Shown here: positions 1-13,239 of the stretch, piece by piece
Layout: each line of letters opens with the position of its first letter
Position numbering within the stretch: the stretch's first letter is position 1
Assembly (NCBI RefSeq): GCF_036669915.1
Contig: NC_089318.1
Span: forward strand, 17,844,512-17,908,511
Origin: Pocillopora verrucosa
Taxonomy: Eukaryota > Cnidaria > Anthozoa > Scleractinia > Pocilloporidae
Reading direction: 5' to 3'
Length of the DNA stretch: 64,000 nucleotides
Notes under the pieces: generated by a model
Told to the model about the DNA's origin: nothing
The model's input: only the letters and a program-made list of their open reading frames with translations
Database searches by the model: none
Translations under genes and position numbers: made by a program

Positions 1-814
1 CAAATATTTTTATTCGTTGTGACTGTTATCTCTGTTTAGCTAGGTATAGTACTACCACTGGACTGCCAGATTCTTTTTCATGATATTGCTTTAGTCTCAA
101 AATACCTCTGGGGTAAATTTACCCCTACCAGATTAATTATTTAAGCAACCCTGTTCAGACAAGAGAAAACTATTTAGGGTGAATTACGAAGGTTGCGAAC
201 CAGTGAAGCTGGAAAAAAACAAGATAGTTGCCTCAATAAATCAAAATGGTTGAAACCAAGGAATAAGAGCTGATTATGTTGTCTGACCGTCAGTATGAGA
301 GAAGTTCTGAAAAATTCTGTTTAAGATGACAAAGATGGAAGTTTCGACAACCTGAGCATTACCAGTTTCAGGTCCTGTGCCTTGCAGCCGGCAGCATCAC
401 AGCAAAAATGGCTGATTCGTTTGCACGAACTAGAAGCGTAATACTCGACTGACAAACAACTCTTCATTTGATTTTGATCATAAATTCCACTCCTGTTGTC
501 AAAATGCCAGTCAGTGATTGCAAGGATACGATACAGAAAATTAAAAATATCATTGCCAGTTGAGATATACTTAGGCAATGCAATAATTGTTAATTAGTAT
601 ATACCACACAGATACCAAAAAAATTACTTTATTTCTTGCAATATTCCAAAAAATGGTTGGAAATTAAACTCTTGACGCGTGACTTTATCTCATTGGCTGC
701 TCAAATGTGAATACTACTCGCTATTTACTTCCAAACTAGCCAATTAGCGCGCGCGAAAAGCACTATTAACTCAAGTGGTATATACTGATGACCTTTATGT
801 CCCTTTATTGTCAG
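1..814. other. Polycystin intron (partial) with MITE
   Basis: No exon supported. The 5' half of the discoidin domain is not found here, so this is intron running out of the window. It contains the TIR element at 594-786. Positions 341-356 repeat GTTTCGACAACCTGAG, also present in the foldback at 14536-14799. Confidence 0.6.
594..786. mobile_element. MITE with TATATACCACA-type terminal inverted repeats
   Basis: The left end carries GTATATACCACACAG; the right end carries AAGTGGTATATAC in inverse orientation. The interior has CGCGCGAAAAGCACTATT. The related copy at 21555-21716 shares AAAAGCACTATT and GTGTGGTATATAC. Confidence 0.6.
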
Positions 815-3800
815 TTTTTTGTTGGAAACAACGACAGTAACAACATAAGGTTAAATCGCATGATCCTTCCAGTAAAAGCAAATGGAGTCACGCTGATGCC
901 GATGGGTTTCAAAGATAATGTCGGCCTTCGACTGGAGCTGTATGGCTGCAAATCAGGTCAGTTTTCCTCTTACTGTTCAGTAAGATTAATATTTCCCAAA
1001 CAATTGCCACAAGTAATCAAATTAAATGTACTTGTAAGCATCTGATATCATCCATTGTAAGCAGCAAATCATTTTTTACACATTGCACATCGCATTTTGC
1101 ATATCAGTATCAGTTTTGCAAATTCTTTGGTGCACGAGTAATGCTTCAGTTTATCTTAAATGTGCTTCCATTTTCATATCTCAGATTATTATCTTGTGGC
1201 CTTGTTGATGTTGAGTAAGACGCCATATACAGTGGATTCCCTGGCTTCAAGAATAATTGACGGCAATGATTTGGCTCAAATGTTTGGAGATGTGGAAGAT
1301 CAGGTAAAGAGGCAAAAACATAAAGCTTATAAATTGGAGGACTGAACCAGCAATGGCTGGGCCACTTGTTTTTCCTTTTCATTGCGCCAATTACGTATCA
1401 TTAACATTAATTCTCATTGATTGCTTGAGGTAGTTGTTATCACTGTAGGACTGAGCGATTTGTTACATGGTTTAATATTGTGTAAGCACTCACTCCAAAC
1501 AGTCTAATGGAGGCTGAGCGATTCAGTCGAAATATTTCAAAGAGAAACCAGTTATTTTCCGGTTATCGTACAGGAATAAGGAAGGGACAGCAACCAGCAA
1601 CCGGAAAAGGAAAAAAAACTAATCGCGCCGGACGCATTTTGACATTAATGTATCGACCGTAAGGTCGTCTTGTCCGCACATAGAACCAAATTGTTCTCAC
1701 TACAAAGATGTAGTATAAATATTCTAAAAGTCTTTTGGCTTCAAAGTAGCGACAAGTTTTGTTTCTCTTTTTCTACACACTAGGTGAGGGATCTACTAAG
1801 CCATACCCCGGGGTTTTTAAGTGTCCAAGCTCTACACTTCAGGTACGTTGAGTAAGAAATGAATTTGAATAAGAAACTTTAACCTTTGTATCAGCACTGC
1901 GATTCTGCCTAGTTGTTTGCCGGTTCCGCTCTCCCGAAGTTCGAGTACGATACTCTTCCGAATATTATATAGCTGGGATCTAAAAATCGTCTCTCCACTC
2001 TATCAGCCAAACATTGTTTCTAATTTTGGTTTCTGTAATTTTTTTAAAATCCAAAAATATCCTCCATGTGATGTTTTACTTGGGTCATCAACGAGCTCTC
2101 TTGGTCCATGCACTCCCAAGGGTGACCAAAAAAGGTTCCAAAAAATTTCTTCTTCATGATCATGTTGCATTGATATCGTGGAAAATGTACTTTTCCGGTC
2201 ACCTTTGAGAGTGCAAGGGCTAAGAGAACTCGTCAATGACCTAAGCAATAAGCCATTACCATTCATAACAAGCGTCTCCATACTGTTATGATCACCCTTA
2301 TCAACAGCGTCCTGAGTGGAGATGGAAGGCAAATGTTGTGCATCTGTGACAACTTAGGAACAATGAAAAAAATGGCCTTCGTTACCTGCTTGAGCGTCTG
2401 CAGTTTTGAATTTTTTTTTTCATTTACTTCATTCCTAGACAGCTAGTGTTCTTTCCCGTCAAATTCCCTTTTCCTTACTTCCAAATGACTCAGCATTTAA
2501 CCTCCTTTTTCGGGGAACACTGTCACATATCTTCTTGATTTCTTCATTTTAGCCCACGAGAGTCTCCCAGGAAGGGAGAAGGCACAGTGATGACAGCGGA
2601 GGTAAAAATCGAATGCCTTCGAGCCGGCCAATCGCATATTATAGCACAACTAAAAGAAGAGATCGATTACGTGGAACTCCAATACACAGGTAGGATTATA
2701 TATAAATCTCTCTCACTTGACCAGCAAAAGTACTAGGTTGCTGATTGAAAGAGTTGCCTTCTTCCAGATTTGTCTCAATAGAGCGTAGCAAATTCTTAAA
2801 AATTCAAGGTCGAGTCATTTCCTGATATCATTGATATTTGAATATTAATGCTATCGATATCCCAATCGTGAATGGAACCGCGTAATCGACAAAAATTAGC
2901 CTGTCGGGATTAGTAATAACAGGGACTTCGAGAAACGAGCCCCTAGTGTCTCAAGTGGGTTGAGTTTATTGTTATCGATTCTCACACTCTGACTGTTTTT
3001 GCCAAGGTTCTCTCTTCTCCCTCCCTACACAAAAGACAGCACACCAGATGCAAATTTGAACTGGATTAAGAGGATGTGGAACCACAACGTACTTGTGCTA
3101 CTATAAAAAAAAAATCGTTCGTTCGTGTGGGCGTCACTTACTTGTTAGACATATGTACACTTTAGTTCCCACTTTTCACTTGGACCACCCAAACCCCACT
3201 CCACAACCAAGACTAGCAGTTTTCTTTTTGTCCAAAGACGTTTTCCTTACATATCGCATACTAATGTTTAGCTTGTTTTCTATTTGTATAACAGCCGACC
3301 AAACAAAATTTCTTGCAAATATTTCCCTGAACCTGAGCACAACCTTAGAGGGAGCAAAAGAAATACTTCCAGGCCATTCATACAGAATTCATGCAATTTT
3401 GTCGTCATCTGAGTCAAATTCGACCATGGCAATGTATACACAGTTAAACTTCGAATGGGAACTTTCCACAGTGGATGAAAATACCGGACAATTTTCTCCT
3501 TTCGTCATCCTCGTTGACAATGCAGCTAACATAACAGTGACTCCTGACCTGCCCGTGGGATTTACCTATGTTCGTGTGTCTGCAAAACCGAAAGCAATAA
3601 TTGGAGCCATCTCTTACACGTTTGGTTTTATAAGAATTCTGCCTCAATTGAGAGCATTTGTTTCCGGCCCAAACACGGCCTTTAAGGGCGGTGGTCCTAT
3701 TGAGCTAAGTGTAGTAACTACTGGTGTACTGGGTACCTCATTTGGTATTGAGGCACCTAACTTGGAGTATCTATGGAGTTGTAGAGAGCGCAACGAAACT

Positions 3801-6800
3801 ACGTCTAACGCAACCTTTGTGGCTGGTTATGGGTCTCGTTTTTTCAACTACACGAGTGCTAAAGGATGCTTTGCTTATGATCCTGGAATTTCGCATTCTA
3901 CAAACACACAAAGTGTGTTAATAAATCCAGACTTCATGGTGGCTAAGCGAGCGTATGTTTTTCAAGTACTTGTAACGCAAGGAAAGAGATCTGTTTTAAT
4001 ATCTCACACAATCTTCGTGGACACAAACTTATCATTTGCAATCAGGTGAGAGTGGCCTCATTCCAAGCATATCTGATTATGTCCTCTACCTTGTCTGTGT
4101 TGCATGCGCCTTTTATGAGACCATGAAAATTAAACACTAAATCTGAACATTCCCCTCAAACAGTAGTAAATTCAGATAGCGGAGCAGCAAATAAAATTAA
4201 GGAGTTTAACGCAGATTAGAAATAGCGAGCTAGAAAAGTGAAAGCCAAATTCTCCAGAAATATAAAAAGCGTACGGTAGTTCATGGAAGTTTATTCAAAC
4301 TAAACATAGGTCACTTTTCAAAGAACTTTGCTCCGTCCTTTATTAAATATGGAGCTGCACATCTGATTAGCTCATAATAACAGATATCCTAAAAACCTTT
4401 CCATGCCAGCAGCTCAAGTGAGTCAGCTAACATTTCTGTCATCTTCACTTAGATGTGTTGCAAACTGTGAAGAGAAAGTCAGCACTAGGAAGAGATTTGC
4501 ATTAGAAGCTCATTGCTCGGGGATGTCTTGTCCCTTTCTCAGACACCATCAATGGTCTCTTTTCGTCAAATCTAACAAGAGCTCCAATGAATCGTGGAGA
4601 GCGATGGGAAACTTGGCAAACATATCTCTGACATCCTTGACAGGTCCAAGTCTGATTATAGAAAAAGGAGACGCACTTTACCAAAAAAGTGCCCTGCTGT
4701 CCAACCAAACTTACAAACTACTCATGGTTGCCTGGTTGGACGATGGTAATTACGCAGAAAATAGTTACGTTTTTCATACAAATGTCCCACCATATTCTCA
4801 AAGCGACAACACTGGATGTTTCGTGGATCCTACGAGTGGAGAAGCAATCACAACAAAGTTTCATGTGGAATGTGCCAACTGGACAGATTCTGACTTGCCT
4901 CTCACTTATCAATTTGCTTACAAAACTCAGTTTGGCGTTGTAGCTTTTCACACAGGATGGCAACCAAACGTGACAACGGAGCTACCAATGGGAGACAAAC
5001 TGACAAATTATTCCCTTGACCTACGGTTGGAAATTTTAGATTCACTCGGTGACTATTCCGTTGTGTATTTAGCTGTTCAGGTAAATTATCCTTCGTTGCA
5101 TTTCACAATAACGATTTTATAGCATCATTATCATAAAGGTGTCATCTAGAAACTTGGATCTGTCTTTTTCCTCACGATCGGAAAAAGTAACTTGATATTG
5201 ATTCTGCTACATTTTTTCCTTCGTTTTTGACCCGTATTAATATCAAACGGATTGTCAATGACAGATTAAAACGCTTTGGTAACTTACCAACGTAAAAGGT
5301 TGTCATAGCTTCTCTAAGACCAAACAGAAACAATCTTCATGTTCAACTAAATCAGTCGACGAACATCTCCAAAATAGGTTCTGTGAACCCCATCTCAAAG
5401 GAAACAGAAAAATCCAGGACTCTAAAAATTAGTTTATGAGGCAATTTAACCACTCTCTTATTCAGACTATGAGGCATCGAATAGTTGCGTTCTTCTATGC
5501 TGATATATGATGAAACACCATTTCACAAATTACCGACTATTTTGGTGAAAATCTTCTCAAAAAAAAACTGTTGGTGTTGCTTATCTTTCTCCTTCAGGTT
5601 ACACCTCCTAAATATTCAAATATGATGGAGTCCCAAGGTCAACTGGATAACCTATTTGCAAGCGGAGATATTGATAGAGCTATGCAGATGGCTTTTGCCC
5701 TGCTTTCTGCAGCTGGTGATTCAGATGGTGCTCAATCGGTAAGTTTATTGAATTGTGGAAAACTAACATGAGTAGGATGCTTCTTACTAGTAATCCATTG
5801 CATGATTCTATAGCAGCAAAACAATCAAACAATCAAAACAATGTTACATACGTACCATTTTTACTTACTTTAGTCCTTGTTCTATAGTACAAAAGCTCAT
5901 TGATCGACAAAATGGAAAATATCAAAGTCGGTAGTGTAGAGCAGGCGACGATGGTGGTAGGAGTTCTCGCTATGGCCACAGATAATGACGATGGAATATC
6001 AGGGGATTCTCAGGTAAAAACTGCAATGTATTTGCTAACAAATTTGTTATGCAGCTGCTCTGAGATATTTATACTCATTCAGGCTGTCTATGTACAAAAG
6101 GTAGATCATTCTACTGCCCCAGCCTGCTTTGGATAGGTGCCAGACGTAGGCTGCTAGATTAATTGGCATGTAAGACTTTCCCAACATTTCTTCGAATCAA
6201 CCTTTAGCGAATTATTCCTGTCATGCATTTTCTTCTTGCATTTAATGCCCTGGACAATTTTTGAAACATGAAATATCATTTTACTTATAGGAAAAGGCTT
6301 TGAACTTGCTTGGTAGCACCGTGGACTTCCTTTCATCTCAAATGTCAAATGGTTCGATGGACACGGAATTGGTACAGAGTTTAGGCACCAGTCTCTTTAG
6401 TGGAATTGGAAACGTACTTGGAGTAGCCTCTGGTGAGGCTGGGGCCGAGAGTGATGATGCTGAAGGAGAAGATGAAGAAGACATAGATTCTGACAAAGGC
6501 CAGGTTGACTCGGATGAAATGAAGGAAAAGGTAAATCTTTCATCTTCCTCTGACCACGTACTTTGCCTTAAGGACTACGCACTGATCCTACTGTAGTATA
6601 GCAGAATGTACCAAAACGTTTTTTGTTTTTCGTGATACAGAGCAAGCAAAGGGCCCAAAATGCTTTAAATCTGGTGTCACAAGTGGGAGATAGCCTGCTT
6701 TCCACAAAAGCTGTGGGGGAAAAGCCCACTGTGTTCAAGACCAAGTCCATGGGAGTTGTGCTAGATCGTCAAAGAAGCTCCGATATGGGAGGCAAGAAGC

Positions 6801-9800
6801 TTGGCGAGGGCTCCAACGGTGTGGCTTTACCCTCAGCAGACTCTCTTTTTGGTAACAATGGGCCTGACGCCGTTGATTCACAGGTATGAATTATTATGCA
6901 CCTTTCGGCACTGCATTTGTAACGCACGTCTGCTTACAAGTCATCTCAGGATACATAGATGATCAACAAAAGAACAATCTTGTTTGTCCCAGTATCTAGT
7001 TTGACTGAAGGAAAGATCAAAGATGGCTGTCGGAAAAATTAACTTTAAACAAATCATGTACCTCTTTTTAGTGCTGGTCATTTCCTTGCTCGGATCCAGA
7101 AAATAATAGACGTAAAAGAAGCGCTGTCGTATTGCAACCTCAAATAAAATTGGCCTAGGGGTGTTCTCTCCGAAAAAAAGGAATTAGAAAAAGTCTCATC
7201 AACGAAAACTTGGCTTTTCCTTTCGATCTTAGATTAAACTAAGTTGGATCATTTCTTCCTGGATACAAACTCAAATCAGGTCTGTAGATTAACCAACAGG
7301 AAGCATTGGACCTTGTGATGCATGGATATGAAACACGTGCACGTGTCGCAAGTTTTGTAATGTGCAACTTTTACATGTTTTTTCTCTGAACTAGATGTTG
7401 GCATTTAAGGATAACCCCTTCACATGGGATATGAGCGCAAAAACGGTTAAGTCTTCAGTTATTGACTTCAAACTCAAGTCTAAAGGAGGTGATGCGTTAA
7501 ACATCTCAGGGCTTCAGGAACCAGTTGAGCTATTTATTCCAATAGCGAGCCAGGAAGGTCCTTCCGATAAAGACAACAGCTCAGCCGAAAGCTTGTTTTT
7601 TAAACCAAGTAATGGAACGTCAAATCTTCGCTACCACAGGTTTTTGGTTTCATCTCACGAAGTGCAAGTAACGATACAAATAAAGCCTGAGAAAGGGAGA
7701 CGGGTGGATGTCTTCGTCAACTACAGAACGAAACCAACACCTCGTCGTAATGTTTTTAACACTACTATCCCAAATTGGTCTTCCTGTACTAACTACAGTG
7801 GTAAATCTTCGGACATGCTAAATTGTTCCTCGGATCCTTACACTTTCACATTTTCGAGTTTAATATCTGGTCATACTGGCCCTCACTTTCTTGGCATTCG
7901 ATATATAAAAAGAGATGGTGAAGCTCAATCAAACATCACTTCTAAGCGAAAAAGAAGATCATGTGGTCTCATCCATGGACGCATGAAAAGGTCATGCGTA
8001 GATGTCAAAGACCCTCCTACCACACCTCCCCCGACACCTATGATTATAGTCCCAAAGTACGACTCTTCTACGGATGTAAATTACTCGTTGAGTATCTCTG
8101 TAAGCGGTTGCCTGTACTGGTCAGAAACGAAAGAGAAATGGACGGGAGAAGGATGCAAGGTGCGTTTGTAAGCTGACAACTGCTGTTGGTCTGAAAAAAC
8201 TGTATAATAACTTTTTCCCACTCATTCTGTGGAGGTGTTAGGTTAATAACAGTCATGTGCGCTCATGTAGTACGTTTTGTTGTAATGATAACCGATGGTC
8301 AGCATCACCTTCAAGACTGCATGCATTTATCATTTTATTTGCAGTTCTTTTATTAATCATTTCAAATCTTTAAAATTTATCAAATGGAGTCGTGCTATGG
8401 ATTACTATGGTGATTACATTTGGTGAAATGTCGAGTAGCCAATTCCTGATATCGATTTTCCCCAAAGGCAAAATGAATGACATACACAGTCGTCATCTGT
8501 TACTTAACTTTCGTTCTGTTTCCTCGCTGACGCATTGTGTCTCTGTTTGGATATCTTATTCCATACAGGTTGGACCGAAGTCAAACTCGAAACAGCTACA
8601 CTGCCTATGTACTCATCTCTCTGCATTTGGTGGCGATTTCTTTGTTGCACCAAACCCCATAGACTTCGACAAAGTTTTTGCAGCATTTGGCAGCTTGGCT
8701 GAGACAGGCAACTTTGTTGTGCTATCCACAGTTTGTGCCCTTCTTGGACTCTATGTAATCGGTCTTATATTGGCCAGGAGAGAAGACAAGCGCGATGAGT
8801 TAAGGGTAAGAAAACCAACTGGTGTTTTGATCTTCATCGGTAAAATTGCCATCGAGGTATATATTTTTAGTTACATGTTCCATATATGTTAGTTACATGT
8901 TCCTCAGGGTAAATTTTGCCACAATTTTAGCATATTTTAACGAAATGGTAGCAGAGAAATTTAATATGAGCGGCGAAGAACAAATATGGCTTTATAGCTC
9001 TTTATTTGTGCAAGTTAACGTCTTATGAGGCGTTTTCATCCTGAGAAATAGTCTTCCCTTCTATACAAGAACTTGTGCCTAATTAAAGGTAGAAAAAAAA
9101 TATCGTTAAGAATTACGACCTAACTAATGAGTTATAATTCGATCTCATTATTCTTTTCAGGTGATAGCAAACGTTTGCATCAACGAGAATCAAGGAGACA
9201 ACAAATACCTTATATCCATACAGACTGGTATGTGGAGAGCTAATGGAACTACCGCAAATGTGGGTTTGGCTATTCATGGCAGCGATGGAAATACAGAGGA
9301 TATCACCCTGACTGATTCTCAGTCGGAGAAGATCTTCTTCTCTAGAGGCAGCATCAACAATTTCACCCTAAGTCTACCAGAGGCACTTGGTTCACTAGAG
9401 AAGATCCGTATCTGGCACGACAACAGCGGAGATAATCCGTCTTGGTTCTTGACGCAAGTGCTCATTGTGAACATGTCGACAGGAGAAAAAGCACATTTCG
9501 TGGCGAACAGGTAAATCACTCCTCAGATCCTTTCAACCTCGGTCCGTTCAATACCGAGTATTTGTTACTCTTTTCGGGGTGCATGTGTTAATCATTAGTA
9601 CGTTAAAACTGTACGGGTTACAACTTTATTAACTCGGTGCATGCTTCTATTCAAGAGGAAAATTAAAATGAGAGGAAAATTAAATGAGAGGAGAATGGTG
9701 TTGTGCATAATAACTGCACTAGCACGAACTCTTCAGACCTGTCTAATAGGACCTTCTACTCATATAGCTGAAAACGAATTTTAATCCACATATTAGGCGT

Positions 9801-12800
9801 TGATTCAGCATGCAGATGGATATTTCGATATACCTTTTTTCTTGTTTGTAGATGGATTGCGGTGGAAAAAGAAGACGGGAAGTTGAATCTTGAGTTAAAA
9901 GTCTCTGGGAAGAACGAGATTTCAGGTTTCAAAAACTTATTCTACTCGAGAACAGCCACAAGCCTTGGAGACAAGCATCTCTGGTTGTCAATTTTCACTC
10001 GACCACCACATAATCCATTCACTCGGGCTCAGCGTCTGGCATGCTGTATTTCTATTCTATTTGCTGCCATGGTTACCAATGCCATGTTTTACAATTTCGG
10101 TACACCACCTGGAGACGCGGTGCAGATCGGTCCCCTCAAAGTGAGTCTTACACAGATTAAGATCGGCATCCAAAGTAGTATAGTTGCTATCCCTGTTAAC
10201 GTACTGGTTGTAACCATCTTCAGACAGTTAAAAGCGAAGGAAACAGGCAATGACGAAGATGATGGTGCAAAACGCAGAGGATGCTTACCTCATTGGTTTG
10301 TCTACGTTGCCTGGTTTATCTGCACCATGGCAACCCTGACTTCAGCTGCGTTTATTGTATTCTACAGTCTCATGTGGGGTGCAGAGACATCCAATGAATG
10401 GCTTGTGTCAGTAATGGTGTCTTTCTTTCAAGATGCCATAGTCATGCAGCCACTCAAAGTTCTATTGGTTGCATCCATACTGTCTGTTTTGGTGAAGAAA
10501 CCTCCAGAACAGGAGAAAATAATGGGTGCAGAAGTTCAAAGGAACGCGGCTGGAGAGGTCATCACTCCCAATAAGTCAGAACTTGAGAGGGCTCGAAAGT
10601 TTAGAGGCAGTCTCGTTCAAATTGGTCGCAAGGTTGTAGAATTTACTCTTTTTGGAATATTTATACTTCTTATGATGGTGGTGTGCTACGGCAACAGGGG
10701 TGTTGAACGATTCATGGTTACTCAGTCGATGGACAACCTTTTTCAAACATTTGCCATAAAGGTAAGATTTTTTAAAATCATTATCAACAACAATTTCTGG
10801 CAGGATATTGTGAAGAAGATTGAGATAAAATATGGGGTTTTCCAGCAAATATCTCATGCAATACGCTTTGGTAATCTCCGTTTCGTGAAGCCATTGATTA
10901 GGTGTCTTTCAATATTGCTCTATTCTCCCATTTAAAATTACATTTGTGCATGTGATTTTTAGGTCAAAGACACCCCAACTTTCTGGGAATGGTCAAAGAA
11001 ATTTCTCGTGCCAAACTTGTATGAAGTCGATTGGTATAATAGCCGCAGCTTTGAGTACAAGGAAGGATTCCTCAGTAATCGAGCAGCTTACTTAGTCGGT
11101 ATGCCGAGAATGCGACAGTTAAGGATTAAAACAGGTAAGCAGGACAATGGTTAGTTTTCTCATTTTTTTTTCTTAGTTATCAAACTATTCCCAGATGAAC
11201 TTGCGTATCAGCCAGCGGGAGTAACAGTGCTTCTAGTCACTTCATGCTATAGAAACCGGAATAAGCTCCGACTGGCGTAGACAATTGGCTAGAGTGCAGA
11301 CTTTATCCTATTTGCTATGCACTGCATGCAGCTGAGGCTGATTGCTGCATCTACTTACATTTCATTAATCTCCATTATTTTGTATTTCTCAACAGAAAAG
11401 AATTGCACCATAGCAAAGAAAGAACCATCCCTGGCACGTCAGTTTGTTAGATGCGTTCCTTTCTACACAAGCGAGACGGAAAGCGTATCCCAATTCAACA
11501 GACCAGGATGGATCCCTGTAAAAAATGCCACAGCCTTTTACACAGAGTACGAACTCGAAAATCAGTGTCCTAAGCCTTGGCGGTATCTCAAATCTGATGA
11601 TCTTCAAGTAAGACCCTTTGGGGGCCAAATGGCTACATTTGTCGGTGGAGGGTACGTTGCGGATCTTGGGTATAATTCTCGTACAGCACTGAAAGTTATC
11701 AGAGTTTTAGAGGAAGACAACTGGATTGATGACCTAACCATGGCTGTTTTCACTGAATTTACCATTTTTGAACCGTCCAGCTCACTCTTTTCTACTATAA
11801 AACTTCTGTTTGAAAGATTCCCGACAGGTGGATCCAGTGCCAGGGTATCAATTAAGACTCTATCACTGTATGCCTCGTCTAATCCTGACTCCAGGTCGCT
11901 CTTTCAAGTTTGCCAACTTCTGTTAATGATAATTCTGATCGTCTTTTTGTTTGCGGAGATTGGAAAACTGCGTCGTGAGAAATGCTCTTATTTTAAACAA
12001 GTATGGAACTGGTTGGAACTTTTGCAGATCGCCAGCACAATCTGCTCATTGGTATTCTTCTTCATCAAAGAATCTCAAACGAGCAAGTACGTGAAAAAAC
12101 TTCAAGAAAATCCCTTCCAGACGTCAAGCCCTGACAAGATTGAGTTTATGTCAGATATGGAAACGTATGTACTTTCTTTCGTCATCTTCATAATGACAAT
12201 CAAGTTCTTAAGGCTGATTAAGTTTAACAGCCACGTTTGTCAAGTTTTAGGAACAATGCAGAAGGCAGCCAACAATGTGCTTTCCTTTATGATTGTATTC
12301 GTTACAATTCTGTTAGCTTACACTCAAGTTGGATTTTTGGTATTTTCATCCGACGTCGATGCGTACAGATCATTTTACAGCTGTTTACGAGCCATGTTGC
12401 TATTGCTTTTTGGAGGCGAAATGCGTTTGGATGAATTACGATCTACAAGCAGATTCATTGCTCCGTTGTTTATCTTCGGATATCTGTTTTCCATGGCGAT
12501 GGTTCTCTTAAATATGTTTCTTGCGATCCTAAATGAGTCTTACTACGAGGTCAAGAACATGGATGATGGAGAAACGTTTGCCGACGCCGAGCTGGGGGCA
12601 TTCGTGGCAGATTATATGAAGGACAAATATCACAGAGTAAAAGATGACACTTTGGAACTAATAGAGGAAACAATTAACGGAATCATAAGCTTTATTCGTG
12701 GAGACAGAAAACAGTCTGAAGACGAGGCTCCCTTGCAGAGCCGACCAGAAGAGTCTCAGAGCGAAGAAGCCAAACTTGCCTCTCTAGACTCTATGGATGA

Positions 12801-13239
12801 TATTGGAGGTGACGATGATAGGAATGGTGGAGAAGCAGATCATCTTGTCAAGACTGGTTCCAGGGAGAACCTGTCAGACTTAATGTGCGAAAGTGTATCG
12901 CTCAGTGACCTTAAGGAAGCGATTCTTCAGATTGGCCGTGAAATGCGCCAATCCGTGACGTCACTCACTTCAGCTGTCAGTAATTCATCATTGTACGAAA
13001 AAACCCCGAAAAAAGCTGTTCATTGGCTGGATGAGGAAGGAGAATCATTGAACTGTGACAATCGAACCTCGTCATATTTCTTTTCTCTTGGTAGCTACCT
13101 CGAAGACATCTGGCAAAAAGAGGAAGAAAGGAGAAAGAGAACTAAGAAAAGTCGGCCGAAAGGTCATCGTCATCATGGTTACAAACGGCGGCACAGACCC
13201 ACTCGCCAGGAGATTTACATGACAAAAAATGTACAGTAA
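815..13239 (+). CDS. Polycystin-1-like protein (discoidin-REJ-GPS-PLAT-PKD channel), 5' partial
   Basis: Receptor-channel of the polycystin-1/REJ family at the cell surface. Sixteen phase-compatible exons: 815-956, 1185-1303, 1784-1842, 2553-2689, 3295-4045, 4453-5080, 5598-5738, 5888-6013, 6291-6530, 6641-6883, 7395-8159, 8569-8805, 9161-9510, 9852-10761, 10963-11134, 11396-13239 (stop TAA), 2287 residues visible. The first exon is the C-terminal half of an F5/8 type C (discoidin) domain ending LRLELYGC, so the start lies outside the window. Then come a REJ region (about 130-660), a GAIN region with basic clusters RKRR and MKR, a GPS with CLCTHLSAFGG (predicted cleavage HL|S, residues 1134/1135), TM1 (about 1165-1186), a PLAT domain (about 1197-1315), then ten more membrane segments with the extracellular polycystin domain and PKD channel. 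The S5-S6 pore loop reads LLLLFGGEM. The cytoplasmic tail has a short helical LKEAILQIGREM stretch and ends basic. The orthology class (PKD1, PKD1L1, PKD1L2 or PKD1L3) cannot be assigned. N-glycosylation motifs (NXS/T) are dense in the ectodomain, as expected. Confidence 0.93.
2084..2240. repeat. Foldback (imperfect hairpin) in polycystin intron 4
   Basis: Arms of about 44 bp (2084-2127 and 2197-2240) pair with few mismatches; both end GTCAT/ATGAC outside and GGTGACC/GGTCACC inside, around a 69-bp loop. The intron separates exons 1784-1842 and 2553-2689. Likely a MITE. The open frames across it are a by-product. Confidence 0.6.
11215..11295 (+). repeat. SINE tail fragment
   Basis: CTAGTCACTTCATGCTATAG followed by CCGGAATAAGCTCCGACTGG matches the 3' part of the copy at 33839-34162. 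It is a short remnant in the last polycystin intron. Confidence 0.5.

Noticed and set aside
3093..3294. Upstream part of the open frame joined to the REJ exon
   Set aside because: It is intron: acceptor TTTGTATAACAG at 3294 and matching phase with exon 2553-2689 fix the exon start at 3295.
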